A DNA stretch of 64,000 bases from positions 60,953 through 124,952 of the forward strand of contig JAIXSM010000003.1 of assembly GCA_027484655.1 (NCBI GenBank). The letters run 5' to 3'. Position numbers and translations under genes: made by a program. Of the stretch, positions 7,370-15,893 are shown in pieces; positions within the stretch are counted from its first letter, which is position 1; each line of letters begins with the position of its first letter. Under the pieces are notes generated by a model. That model saw nothing but the letters and a program-made list of their open reading frames with translations. It had not been told where the DNA came from and searched no databases. This DNA comes from Hyphomicrobiales bacterium. Lineage in GTDB: Bacteria; Pseudomonadota; Alphaproteobacteria; Rhizobiales; Beijerinckiaceae.

Positions 7370-9238
7370 TCAGACCTTCGGACCGCGCGATAGCAGGTCG
7401 GACAGCCACGCGGGGGAGCGCTCTCCCTGCTCTTGCGCATCCTGATGCGCGGCGGGGGACGCTGCGGGCGCCTTGTTCTCGCGATATCCAGGAGCTATAG
7501 CGGGGGCATCTGTATGCTGTAGCTGGGCTTCAGCTGCCTCTGCGCCCCGTGTGCGCCGTGGCGTGATGAGCGGCCTCTCGCGCGCAATAAACGCCGCCCC
7601 CTCCCGGGCCGGGCTCTCACGCCGCGCTCGCGCGACGAGGCCAAGCGTATCCACCAGGCTGGACAACTGCTCGGCCGTCGCCTGCGCCTGCGCGAGCGAG
7701 TTCTGCACGAGTTCGTCGATGCTCTCGGAAACTTCCTGCAACCGCTCCACGACCGCGCCGTGGCTATGGTCGAAGCGCTCCGCGAGCCCGCCCTTCTGTT
7801 CGAACAGCGTGGCCTGCAGAGCCTTGAGGCGCTCGGCGACCCCTTCGTTGACCTGAGTAACCGAGCCGGAAACCAGCTTCTCGATCCGCGCGGCGTGCTC
7901 GGCGAGTTGCCCGCGAATCTCCTCGATCCGCCCTTCGCCCGTTTCTTCAAGCAGCTGCCGAACGGCTGCCAGTTCTGTGGTGAACGTCGACAGTGAGCCT
8001 GAGGCCACGCCACCCGTGCGTGCGCCAGCTGTCACCGCCGTCGCATCCACGATGTCCTTCTCGAGCGCAACGCGCGCCTCGCGATGGGCCGCGGTGATCT
8101 CAGCGGACGCCTCGCGCGCCGTCTGGGCAAGCGCCCGGGTGAATTCGTGGCGCGACCGATCGAGGACTGCAGCAAGGCCAGCTCGCATGCCGCCAAGCTC
8201 CTGCGCCTTCGCCGTCATCTCTTCGCTCAGGGCGGCGATTGCGTCGCGCACCTCGCGGGCGAGTGTATCCGACGCCTCCCGGGCGACAGCCTCAAGGGCG
8301 ACCATTGAGGCGGCGGTCAAATCACCGCCAGGCTGAGCGACAGCGGCGTTACGCTCAAGACGCCGCACGGCGTCCATGACGACCGAGAGCGCCTTTTCGT
8401 TCTCCAGACGCAACGCATTCAGCATATGCCCAGCGGACTCCGCGACCGCGCTGGCGACCTCCTGAGACAACCGTTCGGTATCGGCCTGCAAGCCGCCGAG
8501 CAGACGCGCCCGCTGGGCCCCTGCGCCTGCGGCGTCCGCCCCCACCGCACCTGCGGAAGCCGCCTGGAAAAGCGGCAGCGCCGTCTTGAGAGCATCGGCA
8601 TGACGCATAACGGCGTTACGCTCGCTTTCGAGCTGGCGCAAAAGCCCGCCAATGCGACGCTCATTCTCGCTGAAAGCGCGCTCGAGTCTCACGATCTCGT
8701 TGCGCACCACAGACTCAAGCTCGGCAGTCCGACTGAAGGCCCGCTCAAGCCCGTCGGCCATAGCAGCAATCTCACGGCGCACCACATGGCTGACAGAGAC
8801 GATCTGCTCGGCCGCCCGCTCGTCTGGCCGCATGAATGCCCCTGTAGCGCGGGACAAGGCGAGGATATAAGCGTCGGATTTCCCAAGACGGCTCATCAAC
8901 GCAGCAACAGCGAAGGCGAGCACGGCCGGTCCGGCTGCGGTCATGAGCAGCATCGGCCCCGCACCGGCGAGGGCCTGGACAAGATCGCCGCCATCGGCGA
9001 CCACGTTGGCGGCCAGAAGGCCCCACCAGCCCAAACACGCGAGCGCCGCAAGGCTGTAAAGCATATACCCGCGCCGCCTGGCCTGCCCAAGCCGCAGAAC
9101 CAAATCCGTATAGCTGTCTTCGGGTTCCTCGGCGCGATCCCGCGGCCATGCCTTGTACTGAACAGGTGGACGACCGGGAGGAGCGGCGTACGGCTGAACA
9201 TCGACCTCCGTCGCATGGCCTCTGAAAGCTTCGCTCAT
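7370..9238 (-). CDS. Membrane-anchored coiled-coil protein of unknown function
   Basis: About 622 residues from the ATG giving MSEAFRGHATEVDVQPYAAP; a TTG 36 bases upstream is an alternative. After ~60 polar residues come two hydrophobic helices (LYSLAALACLGWWGLLAANVV, split by a short loop, and MLLMTAAGPAVLAFAVAALM). The remaining ~450 residues are almost entirely Ala/Glu/Arg-rich heptads, predicted long coiled coil with an apolipoprotein-like or MCP-like appearance but no chemoreceptor hairpin motif. A short, basic, disordered tail ends the protein. It may be a structural or scaffolding membrane protein. It sits beside two other coiled-coil genes, and a perfect 8-bp inverted repeat lies just upstream of its start. 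No function can be assigned. Confidence 0.75.
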   Translation of the reverse strand: MSEAFRGHATEVDVQPYAAPPGRPPVQYKAWPRDRAEEPEDSYTDLVLRLGQARRRGYMLYSLAALACLGWWGLLAANVVADGGDLVQALAGAGPMLLMTAAGPAVLAFAVAALMSRLGKSDAYILALSRATGAFMRPDERAAEQIVSVSHVVRREIAAMADGLERAFSRTAELESVVRNEIVRLERAFSENERRIGGLLRQLESERNAVMRHADALKTALPLFQAASAGAVGADAAGAGAQRARLLGGLQADTERLSQEVASAVAESAGHMLNALRLENEKALSVVMDAVRRLERNAAVAQPGGDLTAASMVALEAVAREASDTLAREVRDAIAALSEEMTAKAQELGGMRAGLAAVLDRSRHEFTRALAQTAREASAEITAAHREARVALEKDIVDATAVTAGARTGGVASGSLSTFTTELAAVRQLLEETGEGRIEEIRGQLAEHAARIEKLVSGSVTQVNEGVAERLKALQATLFEQKGGLAERFDHSHGAVVERLQEVSESIDELVQNSLAQAQATAEQLSSLVDTLGLVARARRESPAREGAAFIARERPLITPRRTRGAEAAEAQLQHTDAPAIAPGYRENKAPAASPAAHQDAQEQGERSPAWLSDLLSRGPKV

Positions 9239-9259
9239 GTCGTGGCCGCCGGCTGCCGA

Positions 9260-9284
9260 GTTTATGTGAATCAATTACATAAAC
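9260..9284. promoter_or_regulatory. Perfect 8-bp inverted repeat upstream of the coiled-coil gene
   Basis: GTTTATGT and ACATAAAC flank the 9-base spacer gaatcaatt. The centre includes a CRP-like TGTGA half-site, but the partner half is TACAT rather than TCACA. It lies 22 bp upstream of the ATG at 9238, in the divergent region with the gene at 9420, so it could be an operator. Function is inferred from position only. Confidence 0.45.
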
Positions 9285-9419
9285 CATGCATTAAACAACG
9301 CGATTCGGCAACAGAGCTTGGCTGCAGGGCTTTTGCGGACCTGCTGATGCTGGCTTTTCGGACAGGACGTGTTACACTTAGGGATTGAAGCGTAGCTATC
9401 TTGGTAGAAGCAGCTGGCG

Positions 9420-9815
9420 ATGTATTCGGATTCGCGCTCAAAAGCAGACAAGTTCGACGTCGTGCCGCTCCCCCGGGGGCGTACTGTCGGCGCCAGCGAG
9501 CCCATGCCGCCAGCTGTGTCGCGCGCGGCTGATCTGGTGGCGCAAGCGGCGGCCACCATCGACGAGCTTGTCGCCTACGGTCAGAACATCTCGGACGTTT
9601 CTGAGCGTGGAATCCTGCATTACCGCCAGTTGGCCAGCACGGCGCGCGACAAGGTCGACAGTCTGCAGAAACAATTGACTGCGCTGCGCGCTGATTACGA
9701 AGGGCTGTTGGCGTCATCCAACGAACGGATCGAAACGTTGGAGAGCACCGTCAAGGAACAGGCGGCTGAGCTTGAGAAGCTGCGGGCCATAATGTGGCCG
9801 GGCATCAGATCCTGA
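9420..9815 (+). CDS. Small coiled-coil protein, paralogue of the protein at 9877-10419
   Basis: A 131-residue soluble protein. After a ~35-residue disordered head it has AADLVAQAAATIDELVAYGQ and then a ~70-residue heptad region (DKVDSLQKQLTALRADYEGLL ... ETLESTVKEQAAELEKLRA in separate parts), ending in the short tail MWPGIRS. The segment AD..A.AA.TI.ELV...Q is shared with the neighbour on the opposite strand, at about 11 of 19 positions, so the two look like diverged paralogues. No catalytic motif, signal peptide or membrane segment is seen. It is transcribed towards that neighbour. Function unknown. Confidence 0.7.
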   Translation: MYSDSRSKADKFDVVPLPRGRTVGASEPMPPAVSRAADLVAQAAATIDELVAYGQNISDVSERGILHYRQLASTARDKVDSLQKQLTALRADYEGLLASSNERIETLESTVKEQAAELEKLRAIMWPGIRS

Positions 9816-9841
9816 TACTGAATGTTACTTAAGAAAAACGA

Positions 9842-9865
9842 GGGCGCCCCTGCGTAGGAGCGCCC
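9842..9865 (-). terminator. Intrinsic terminator for the minus-strand coiled-coil gene
   Basis: GGGCGC-CCCT / AGGA-GCGCCC forms a 10-bp stem with one mismatch and a GCGT loop. On the minus strand it is followed directly by TCGTTTTTCTT. It lies 11 bp past the stop of the gene at 9877-10419 and 26 bp past the stop of the convergent gene, so it may act in both directions but has the T-tract only for the minus strand. Confidence 0.75.
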
Positions 9866-9876
9866 AGCGATTGTAA

Positions 9877-10419
9877 TTACGCCGCGTTGCGGTTGCGAAC
9901 AACCAGCTCGGCCTTCTTGATCGTGTCGCTGAGTTGCGAGTGCACGTGGGAGGTCAAGTACTCCAGCCACTGGTTCGCCAAATCGAGGTCGGCGGTGACC
10001 TTTTCGAGTTGGTCAGCGACCTCCTGCTTGTCAGCGTGCAGCTCGCGGATGCGCCGCTCCTGATCCTGCACAATGCGCGAGCGCTCAGCGAGGGCGGCGT
10101 CCAGAGTGGCTTGCAGCTTATCCGCGCGCTCCTTCTCCGACTGCGCCTCGGCGCGAGCCGCGGAGATCGCCGCCTCAGCGTCCGCGCGCAGCGCCTGGCT
10201 GCGCTTCACCAACTCGTTGATGGTGTTCGCGGCCTTGGCGATCGTGTCAGCCATATCCTTGTAGTTGCGGCCAAGATCAAGGAAATCGGTCTCACCGCCA
10301 GTTTCCGCGCGTTCGCGGTCCATCGGGCGATAAGCTCCCCGGCCGAACGATGTTTCAGTGCCCGAGAACCGCTGAAAGTCATCGAGGTGGCCTAGCCTGT
10401 CTCTCATCCGCGGCACCAT
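9877..10419 (-). CDS. Coiled-coil protein, paralogue of the protein at 9420-9815
   Basis: About 180 residues from the ATG at 10419, chosen because GGAG lies six bases upstream; an ATG 39 bases earlier is possible. A polar head (DRLGHLDDFQRFSGTE) leads to MADTIAKAANTINELVKRSQAL, matching the paralogue, then ~80 residues of Glu/Lys/Ala heptads. The C-terminal part (LDLANQWLEYLTSHVHSQLS) is amphipathic and ends in a basic tail. No enzymatic motif is visible. A TTAA-N7-TTAA site lies 75-89 bp upstream, and a hairpin terminator follows the stop. Function unknown; a structural or cell-cycle role is only a guess from the CtrA-like site. Confidence 0.7.
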   Translation of the reverse strand: MVPRMRDRLGHLDDFQRFSGTETSFGRGAYRPMDRERAETGGETDFLDLGRNYKDMADTIAKAANTINELVKRSQALRADAEAAISAARAEAQSEKERADKLQATLDAALAERSRIVQDQERRIRELHADKQEVADQLEKVTADLDLANQWLEYLTSHVHSQLSDTIKKAELVVRNRNAA

Positions 10420-10493
10420 GTCAGCTCCACACCATATAAAGAGGCAACCGACGCTCATTGAGTTCTGAGCCGAGCGGCCGCGCCGTGCTTTGA

Positions 10494-10508
10494 TTAACGA
10501 CTTATTAA
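10494..10508 (-). promoter_or_regulatory. CtrA-like site TTAA-N7-TTAA
   Basis: Two TTAA half-sites are spaced by exactly seven bases, as in the alphaproteobacterial CtrA consensus TTAA-N7-TTAAC. The final C is missing in both orientations. It lies 75 bp upstream of the coiled-coil gene start at 10419, a plausible promoter position. The motif is short and AT-rich in a gene-poor stretch, so chance occurrence is possible. Confidence 0.35.
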
Positions 10509-11347
10509 GGCAAACAGACCCAACTTCTGCCTTGGTGTCAACTTGTTTGCACCGCTTTCAACAGGCTCTCACAGCCTGTGGTGAGCAAGCTGGTTAGCGC
10601 TCGCCGACGCTCTTCGCGCCACGCGCTGCGAACTGTCTCAAGCGCAGTGAGACATGATCGCGCCGGCTCACTGAATTGAAACAAATGCCCGCTGCATAGG
10701 CATTTTCGAAGAGCATGAGCTCCAGTGTGGACCGGGCTTCCACTTTGCAAGGCCAGATGCGCTCGGAACGTCCGCAAACTGGCAATCACAATTTGCAGGC
10801 CATCGACGCTCAAGCAAAACCGCCGACGCATCACTTAAACGGCGCCATGAATGCGGAAGAAGCGGAAACCTAATTAGACGGCACGCTGATCGACGCGCGG
10901 GGGAAGACTTTGCTGGCGCCGACCACAAGCCAGGAGCCGACCTCAGGAGTTTTCAGAGCTGGATTCATCCTGGCTGAAGCGGGATGGCCACCCCAGCGTT
11001 TCGGCCGCAACGCAATCCGCTCGATCCCCGCTGCGCTCCGGTAGGATTGCCCATCAGTGCCTGCTGGAAAGGAGCAAGGCGCTGGCCGCCAGCAACAGAA
11101 CCCAGCATGACGAGATCATGGCGCACCAGTACAGAAATGTTTCGATGCGATGCGGTCTCATGCTTCCGAGCCCTTGATGAACACCACAACTGACTATCTG
11201 TATTCGGAGGACGGTCAAGCTAATCGTTACGTTTTCCACACTCAATAGTTACGCATGGCTAACAGGACTGGTTCACAGCTTTACGAAGCCGGGGCTTCGA
11301 GGTTACGGAACGCTGCGCGTCTCGCGCACGCACGTATCTGAAAAACT
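10509..11347. other. Gene-poor stretch; one doubtful 35-residue membrane ORF
   Basis: About 840 bases without a supported gene. Short open frames occur on both strands but lack ribosome-binding sites and have unnatural composition (Arg/Cys/Ser-rich). The least bad candidate is 11054-11161 on the minus strand, MRPHRIETFLYWCAMISSCW followed by a hydrophobic run and a short basic end. That would be a 35-residue single-pass membrane peptide with only a weak upstream GGAAG. I saw no repeat, tRNA or transposase fragment. It may be decayed coding sequence. Confidence 0.4.
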
Positions 11348-11560
11348 TCAGTAATGTGGCGGCGGCGGCTCCGGCCCCTCCCGCCCGGGCGCCAGGCTCT
11401 GCAGTTCATCGCGCAGCATGGCGATTTGTCGCTTGAGCGCGTCAACTGCCCGCCATTGGTCCGTGATGACCTCGTTCAGCTCCGAGATCTGGCGATCCTG
11501 ATGGGCGATTCGGATTTCCAGCGCGTCGATTCGCGCGGAGTGGTCTGCCATGTCCGTCAT
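11348..11560 (-). CDS. slyX: SlyX family protein
   Basis: A 70-residue protein. The sequence begins with a heptad helix (RIDALEIRIAHQDRQISELN), continues with VITDQWRAVDALKRQIAMLR and ends in the hallmark Pro-rich tail EPPPPHY of SlyX. The function of SlyX is unknown even in E. coli, where it neighbours slyD. AGGGTG precedes the ATG; a second in-frame ATG three codons later is possible. It starts three bases after the stop of the CoA-transferase gene, so both are probably transcribed together. Confidence 0.88.
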   Translation of the reverse strand: MTDMADHSARIDALEIRIAHQDRQISELNEVITDQWRAVDALKRQIAMLRDELQSLAPGREGPEPPPPHY

Positions 11561-11563
11561 TTT

Positions 11564-12790
11564 TCACCCTGCGACGTTGTCACGACGCCCAAACGCGCCG
11601 GCGACCGCCAGCGCATCTATTCGTTCAGCCCCGTAGCCCAAGTCATGCAGGATGTCTTGGGAATGCTCACCGAGCGTAGGGGGCGGTGAGTGAGGGTCCG
11701 GATCCCCGCTCGCGAGACGGAAACCGGAACGCACGACCTTCAGCGCGCCATCGACGCCGGGCGCGTCATCAAACGTGCGCACGAAACCGCGCTCCACAAG
11801 ATGAGGATGGGCCAGTGCATCGGGAACCGAGAGCACCGGACCGGCCGGGACGCCGGCGGCGCTAAACTTGCGCGTCCATGACATCGCATCGTCCTCGGCG
11901 AGGGCCTCCTCTATCGCGGATTTCAAGGCCAAGCGGTTGCGCTTGCGTTCCTCCCGCTCGGCGAAACGCGGATCGGTCGCAAGTTCGGGCCGGCCGATGA
12001 TCTGGCAAAGAGCCACGAACTGCTGTTGCTTGTTGGCGGCGATGTTGATCAGGCCATCGCTCGCGCGAAACGTGCCTGACGGAGCGGCTGTCATATTCTC
12101 GTTGCCCATCGCCTGCGGGGCGACGCCTGCGATGAGCCAGTTGGACACCTGCCAACCCATCGTCACCATCGTGGCCTCAAGCATGGACACGTCGATGAAC
12201 TCCCCAACTCCTGCCCGTTCCCGACGAAACAGCGCGGACACAATCGCGAACGCCGCTGTCAGTCCGCCGATGGTGTCCGCAACAGGATAGCCCACGCGCA
12301 GGGGCGCTGTCTCAGCGTCGCCCGTCACGCTCATCACGCCCGAGTAGCCCTGCACAATCTGATCGTACGCGGGGTTATCCTTCAGAGGTCCGGTCTGTCC
12401 AAAGCCGGAGATCGCGCAGTAAACAAGATCGCGCCTGACGTCGCGCAGCGTCTCGTAGCCCAGTTGCAATCGGTCCATGACGCCGGGACGAAAATTCTCC
12501 AGCACGACATCGGCGCTCGCCACCAGGTCCAGGAAAATCTTGCGCCCTTCAGGGTTCTTCAAGTCCAGGGCGATCGATCGTTTGCCGGCGTTCTGCGCGA
12601 GGAAGGAGACGCCCATCAGGCTGCGGTTGAGCGCAGGGGAGGCGCCGAGCTGGCGCGCGAGGTCTCCCCCGTCCGGCGTCTCAACCTTGATGACATCTGC
12701 GCCAAGTAACGCAAGCTGATAGCCGCAGAACGGCCCCGCGAGCACATTCGTGAGGTCGAGCACCTTCACGCCATCGAGCAATCCAGGCAT
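11564..12790 (-). CDS. CaiB/BaiF family (class III) CoA-transferase
   Basis: About 408 residues of the formyl-CoA transferase / carnitine dehydratase family, which moves CoA between carboxylic acids through an enzyme-bound anhydride on an Asp. The N-terminal signature LLDGVKVLDLTNVLAGPFCG is followed by LGADVIKVETPDGGD, NKR-type 'NAGKRSIALDLKNPEG' and DVVLENFRPGVMDRLGLG-like sequence. The likely catalytic Asp is D172 in VGYPVADTIGG. The start (MPGLLDG) is the last of three clustered ATGs and fits family alignments; either earlier one is possible. It is divergent from a dihydroxyphthalate-decarboxylase-like gene with a 176-bp gap. The acyl substrate is unknown. Confidence 0.9.
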   Translation of the reverse strand: MPGLLDGVKVLDLTNVLAGPFCGYQLALLGADVIKVETPDGGDLARQLGASPALNRSLMGVSFLAQNAGKRSIALDLKNPEGRKIFLDLVASADVVLENFRPGVMDRLQLGYETLRDVRRDLVYCAISGFGQTGPLKDNPAYDQIVQGYSGVMSVTGDAETAPLRVGYPVADTIGGLTAAFAIVSALFRRERAGVGEFIDVSMLEATMVTMGWQVSNWLIAGVAPQAMGNENMTAAPSGTFRASDGLINIAANKQQQFVALCQIIGRPELATDPRFAEREERKRNRLALKSAIEEALAEDDAMSWTRKFSAAGVPAGPVLSVPDALAHPHLVERGFVRTFDDAPGVDGALKVVRSGFRLASGDPDPHSPPPTLGEHSQDILHDLGYGAERIDALAVAGAFGRRDNVAG

Positions 12791-12966
12791 TCGTCCCATT
12801 CCCTGCGAATACAATGGCAGGGTTGACTGTGATGGCGCGCGAACGCAACCCCCACCCCGTCTTCGATGGCTGAAGCGCCAACGGACGCGCCGGCCAAACG
12901 CTGCGGACGTGTTGACAGCCCCTGTCCCGTCTTTAAGTTCGGCGCAACAACGCGGGAGAGAAACAC

Positions 12967-13956
12967 ATGAAGCGACTGCCCCTCACCATGGCGTGCGGAC
13001 CCTATGATCGCATGGAGGCTCTGGCGCAGGGCGTCGTGCAGCCCGAGGGGATCGACCTTCGTTACATTGCTATCCAATCCCCGCCGGAAATCTTCGCCCG
13101 CATGATCAAGACGCGCTCGTTCGACATCGCCGAGATGTCGCTCGCGCACTACTCCATCATGCGCACGCGCGGGGAGTTTCCGTTCGTCGCGATTCCGGTG
13201 TTCCCGTCGCGGGTGTTCCGCCACGGATACATCTTCATCAACAAGAACGCTGGCATCCGCGAGGCGAAGGATCTGGAGGGCAAGCGCGTTGGCGTGCAGG
13301 AGTATCGCCAGACCGCCGGGGTCTGGGTGCGCGGCATCCTGCAACACGACTACGGCGTGAACCTCGACAGCATCACGTGGGTTGAAGGCGGCGTCAACGA
13401 GCCGCGGCCTGAAGATCACGAGATGGACCTGCGCCCCGTGCGCGACATCAAGCTTGAATTGATCGGTCCCGACCGCACGCTGAACGATATGCTGGAAGCT
13501 GGCGAAATCGACGCCTATTTCGGCGCGCGCCGCCCCGGCGCCTTCGACCGCGGCAAGAACGTGACGCGGCTTTTCCCCGACTACCGCGCCCGCGAGAAGG
13601 ATTTCTACGGCCGCACAGGCTTCCATCCCATCATGCATACGCTCGTCATCCGCGAGGATCTGTTCAAGGAGCAGCCGTGGATTCCCGAGAGCATTTTCAA
13701 GGCGTGTCAGGAGTCGAAAGCATGGGCGCTTCGACAGATGCGCTTCTCCGGGGCGCAGCGGCTCATGCTGCCATGGCTGTTCGACGAGATCGCGGAAATG
13801 GACGCGCTGATGGGCTCCAATCCATGGCCCTACGGCGTGGAGGAGAACCGCAAGATCCTTGAGGCCTTCATGGGCTACCTGGTCGATCAGGCCTTCGTGG
13901 AGAAGCGCCCGTCCGTGGACGAACTGTTCACCCCGATCGTGAACTGGACGGAGTAA
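12967..13956 (+). CDS. 4,5-dihydroxyphthalate decarboxylase-like protein (Pht5 family)
   Basis: A 329-residue cytoplasmic protein, the usual family length. The N-terminus LPLTMACGPYDRMEALAQG leads into VQPEGIDLRYI and the 'IFARMIKTRSFDIAEMSLAHY' region typical of the family; IPVFPSRVFRHGYIFIN and GKRVGVQEYRQTAGVWVRG follow. Members either decarboxylate 4,5-dihydroxyphthalate to protocatechuate or have unknown roles, and the fold resembles that of periplasmic binding proteins. There is no signal peptide here, which argues against a transport role. GGGAGAG precedes the ATG. Its divergent partner is a CoA-transferase. Family is well supported; the substrate is not, since no other phthalate-pathway gene is in the window. 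Confidence 0.82.
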   Translation: MKRLPLTMACGPYDRMEALAQGVVQPEGIDLRYIAIQSPPEIFARMIKTRSFDIAEMSLAHYSIMRTRGEFPFVAIPVFPSRVFRHGYIFINKNAGIREAKDLEGKRVGVQEYRQTAGVWVRGILQHDYGVNLDSITWVEGGVNEPRPEDHEMDLRPVRDIKLELIGPDRTLNDMLEAGEIDAYFGARRPGAFDRGKNVTRLFPDYRAREKDFYGRTGFHPIMHTLVIREDLFKEQPWIPESIFKACQESKAWALRQMRFSGAQRLMLPWLFDEIAEMDALMGSNPWPYGVEENRKILEAFMGYLVDQAFVEKRPSVDELFTPIVNWTE

Positions 13957-14067
13957 GCCGCCAGCGCGCAGGGCGACGGGTGTAGCCGCCGCTGCGGCGA
14001 TGCGCCAAGGTTGCCCTGCCCGCCCTCACACGACATTGTCGCGGCAGTGATCCAACGGGATGAGCCC

Positions 14068-14331
14068 ATGCCACTGCCGCCATTGCCCAACCTGCGCGCA
14101 CGCGGACCCGGCTTCTGGATTGAATGGATTTCGACGGCGGTGCTCATCACCGGCGTTCTCCTGACAAGCCTCAACGTCTACCCGCTCAACCTGTTTTTCA
14201 ATTTCGCCGGCAACCTCGGCTGGTTCGTCATCGGGTTCCTGTGGCGGAAGTGGTCGCTCATTCTCGTGCAGACGATCATCCTCATCATCTACTTCGGGGG
14301 CATTATCGGCAGCGGGCTGCGCGCGAGCTAA
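14068..14331 (+). CDS. Small conserved-looking integral membrane protein
   Basis: An 87-residue protein from the ATG at 14068, which is preceded by GGGATGAG; an in-frame ATG 57 bases upstream gives a less natural N-terminus. It has about three hydrophobic segments (WIEWISTAVLITGVLL, LFFNFAGNLGWFVIGFLW, LILVQTIILIIYFGGII) with a conserved-looking aromatic/Asn-rich middle (YPLNLFFNFAGN). It resembles small bacterial membrane proteins with no known role. It stands alone between the decarboxylase-like gene and the chromate transporter. Confidence 0.7.
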   Translation: MPLPPLPNLRARGPGFWIEWISTAVLITGVLLTSLNVYPLNLFFNFAGNLGWFVIGFLWRKWSLILVQTIILIIYFGGIIGSGLRAS

Positions 14332-14525
14332 TGTGAAACCGCGCATCAAGAGCGCTCGCGCGCTGTCGCGAGAGCAAACAGACGCCGCGCTTGCAGATGC
14401 CCCCGCGATCCCGACACGGCGCAACCTTTGTCGCCCCCTTCCCGCCCTGCAACGGCTTCTTGTGCGCCAAAGGCTTCTTTTCATGCTTAAGTGACCAGGC
14501 TCGCAACCGTGGAGCCCTGATTCGA

Positions 14526-15890
14526 ATGGCTTTCACGCCCGCCTCCGAAAGTAATACGCCAGCCCATCCAACCTTCAGGGAAGCGCTGCGCGTTTGGACT
14601 CGCATCGGGCTCTTGAGCTTCGGCGGCCCCGCCGGACAAATCGCGCTCATGCATCGCGAACTCGTCGAGCAGCGGCGCTGGATCTCTGAAGAGCGATTTC
14701 TGCACGCTTTGAACTACTGCATGCTGCTCCCGGGGCCGGAGGCGCAACAACTGGCCACATACGTGGGCTGGCTGCTGCATGGATGGCGCGGCGGGCTAGC
14801 GGCGGGCCTTTTGTTTGTCGCGCCGGGCTTCTGCGTCATCGTCGTCTTGTCGGCGCTGTACGCGATGTATCAGGAGACCGCCTGGCTCGGCGCGCTCTTC
14901 TTCGGACTGAAGGCGGCGGTGCTAGCCATCGTCGCCGAAGCCCTGATCCGCCTGAGCCGCAGAGCTCTCCGCCAACGGGCGATGTATGCCATAGCCGCCG
15001 CGGCCTTCGTCGCGCTGTTCGCATTCGACGCGCCCTTCCCGCTTGTCATCCTCGTGGCGGGCCTTATCGGATATCTCGGCGCCCGCTTCAGCTCGCCTGT
15101 TTTCGAGATGAGCGAACCAAAGTCCGTAGCGGCTTCTTTGCAGCGCGCGTCATCAACTCACCTCGCCGCGCAGCCAAGCGCGATGCGGGCGCTGCGCGTG
15201 ATTGCGATCTGCTGCGCGCTCTGGATTGCGCCCGTCCCGCTGCTCATTGCGGCCTTTGGCTGGCCGAACCTGTTTACGGATATGGCGGCCTTCTTTTCAA
15301 AAATGGCGGTGGTCACATTCGGCGGCGCCTACGCCGTACTCGCATACGTGGCGCAGCAGGCCGTGGAAACCTACGGCTGGCTGAAACCCGGCGAGATGAT
15401 GGACGGCCTCGCCATGGCGGAAACAACGCCGGGTCCACTTATCCTCGTGCTCACGTATGTCGCGTTCATCGCGGGCTTCCGCAATCAGATGGGCGTGGAC
15501 CCGCTAGTTGGCGGCCTGCTCGGGGCTACGGTCGCAACCTGGGTGACATTCGCGCCCTGCTTCCTGTGGATCTTTCTTGGCGCCCCTTACATCGAGCGGA
15601 TACGCGGAGACAAGGCCCTCTCCGGCGCACTGGCGGCTATCACCGCCGCGGTCGTCGGCGTCATTCTCAACCTTGCGCTCTGGTTCGCCATACACGTGCT
15701 GTTCCGCGAGGTGGAGCCCCTGTCGGCTGGCCCCTTGACCATCGCAGCGCCAAAGCTGTTGAGCCTTGATCCCGGGGCAGCCGCACTTGCAGCGCTGGCG
15801 CTTGTCGCGCTGTTCCGCTTCAAGGTGAGCGTACCGGCGCTGCTCGCCATATGCGGCGCGCTCGGGTTCGCTTTTCGAATGGCTGTGTGA
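14526..15890 (+). CDS. chrA: Chromate transporter ChrA (two-domain CHR family)
   Basis: About 454 residues with two homologous membrane halves, the 'long-chain' CHR type. The first repeat has LLSFGGPAGQIALMH and LPGPEAQQLATYVG, the second VVTFGGAYAVLAYVAQQAVE and TTPGPLILVLTYVAF. These are the duplicated FGGP/FGGA and PGP motifs of the family. ChrA exports chromate from the cytoplasm, lowering toxicity; some family members move other oxyanions. The chosen ATG begins MAFTPASES; upstream in-frame sequence is low-quality. The gene converges on mrpG with a 3-bp gap. No chrB regulator is present. Confidence 0.9.
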   Translation: MAFTPASESNTPAHPTFREALRVWTRIGLLSFGGPAGQIALMHRELVEQRRWISEERFLHALNYCMLLPGPEAQQLATYVGWLLHGWRGGLAAGLLFVAPGFCVIVVLSALYAMYQETAWLGALFFGLKAAVLAIVAEALIRLSRRALRQRAMYAIAAAAFVALFAFDAPFPLVILVAGLIGYLGARFSSPVFEMSEPKSVAASLQRASSTHLAAQPSAMRALRVIAICCALWIAPVPLLIAAFGWPNLFTDMAAFFSKMAVVTFGGAYAVLAYVAQQAVETYGWLKPGEMMDGLAMAETTPGPLILVLTYVAFIAGFRNQMGVDPLVGGLLGATVATWVTFAPCFLWIFLGAPYIERIRGDKALSGALAAITAAVVGVILNLALWFAIHVLFREVEPLSAGPLTIAAPKLLSLDPGAAALAALALVALFRFKVSVPALLAICGALGFAFRMAV

Positions 15891-15893
15891 CGC

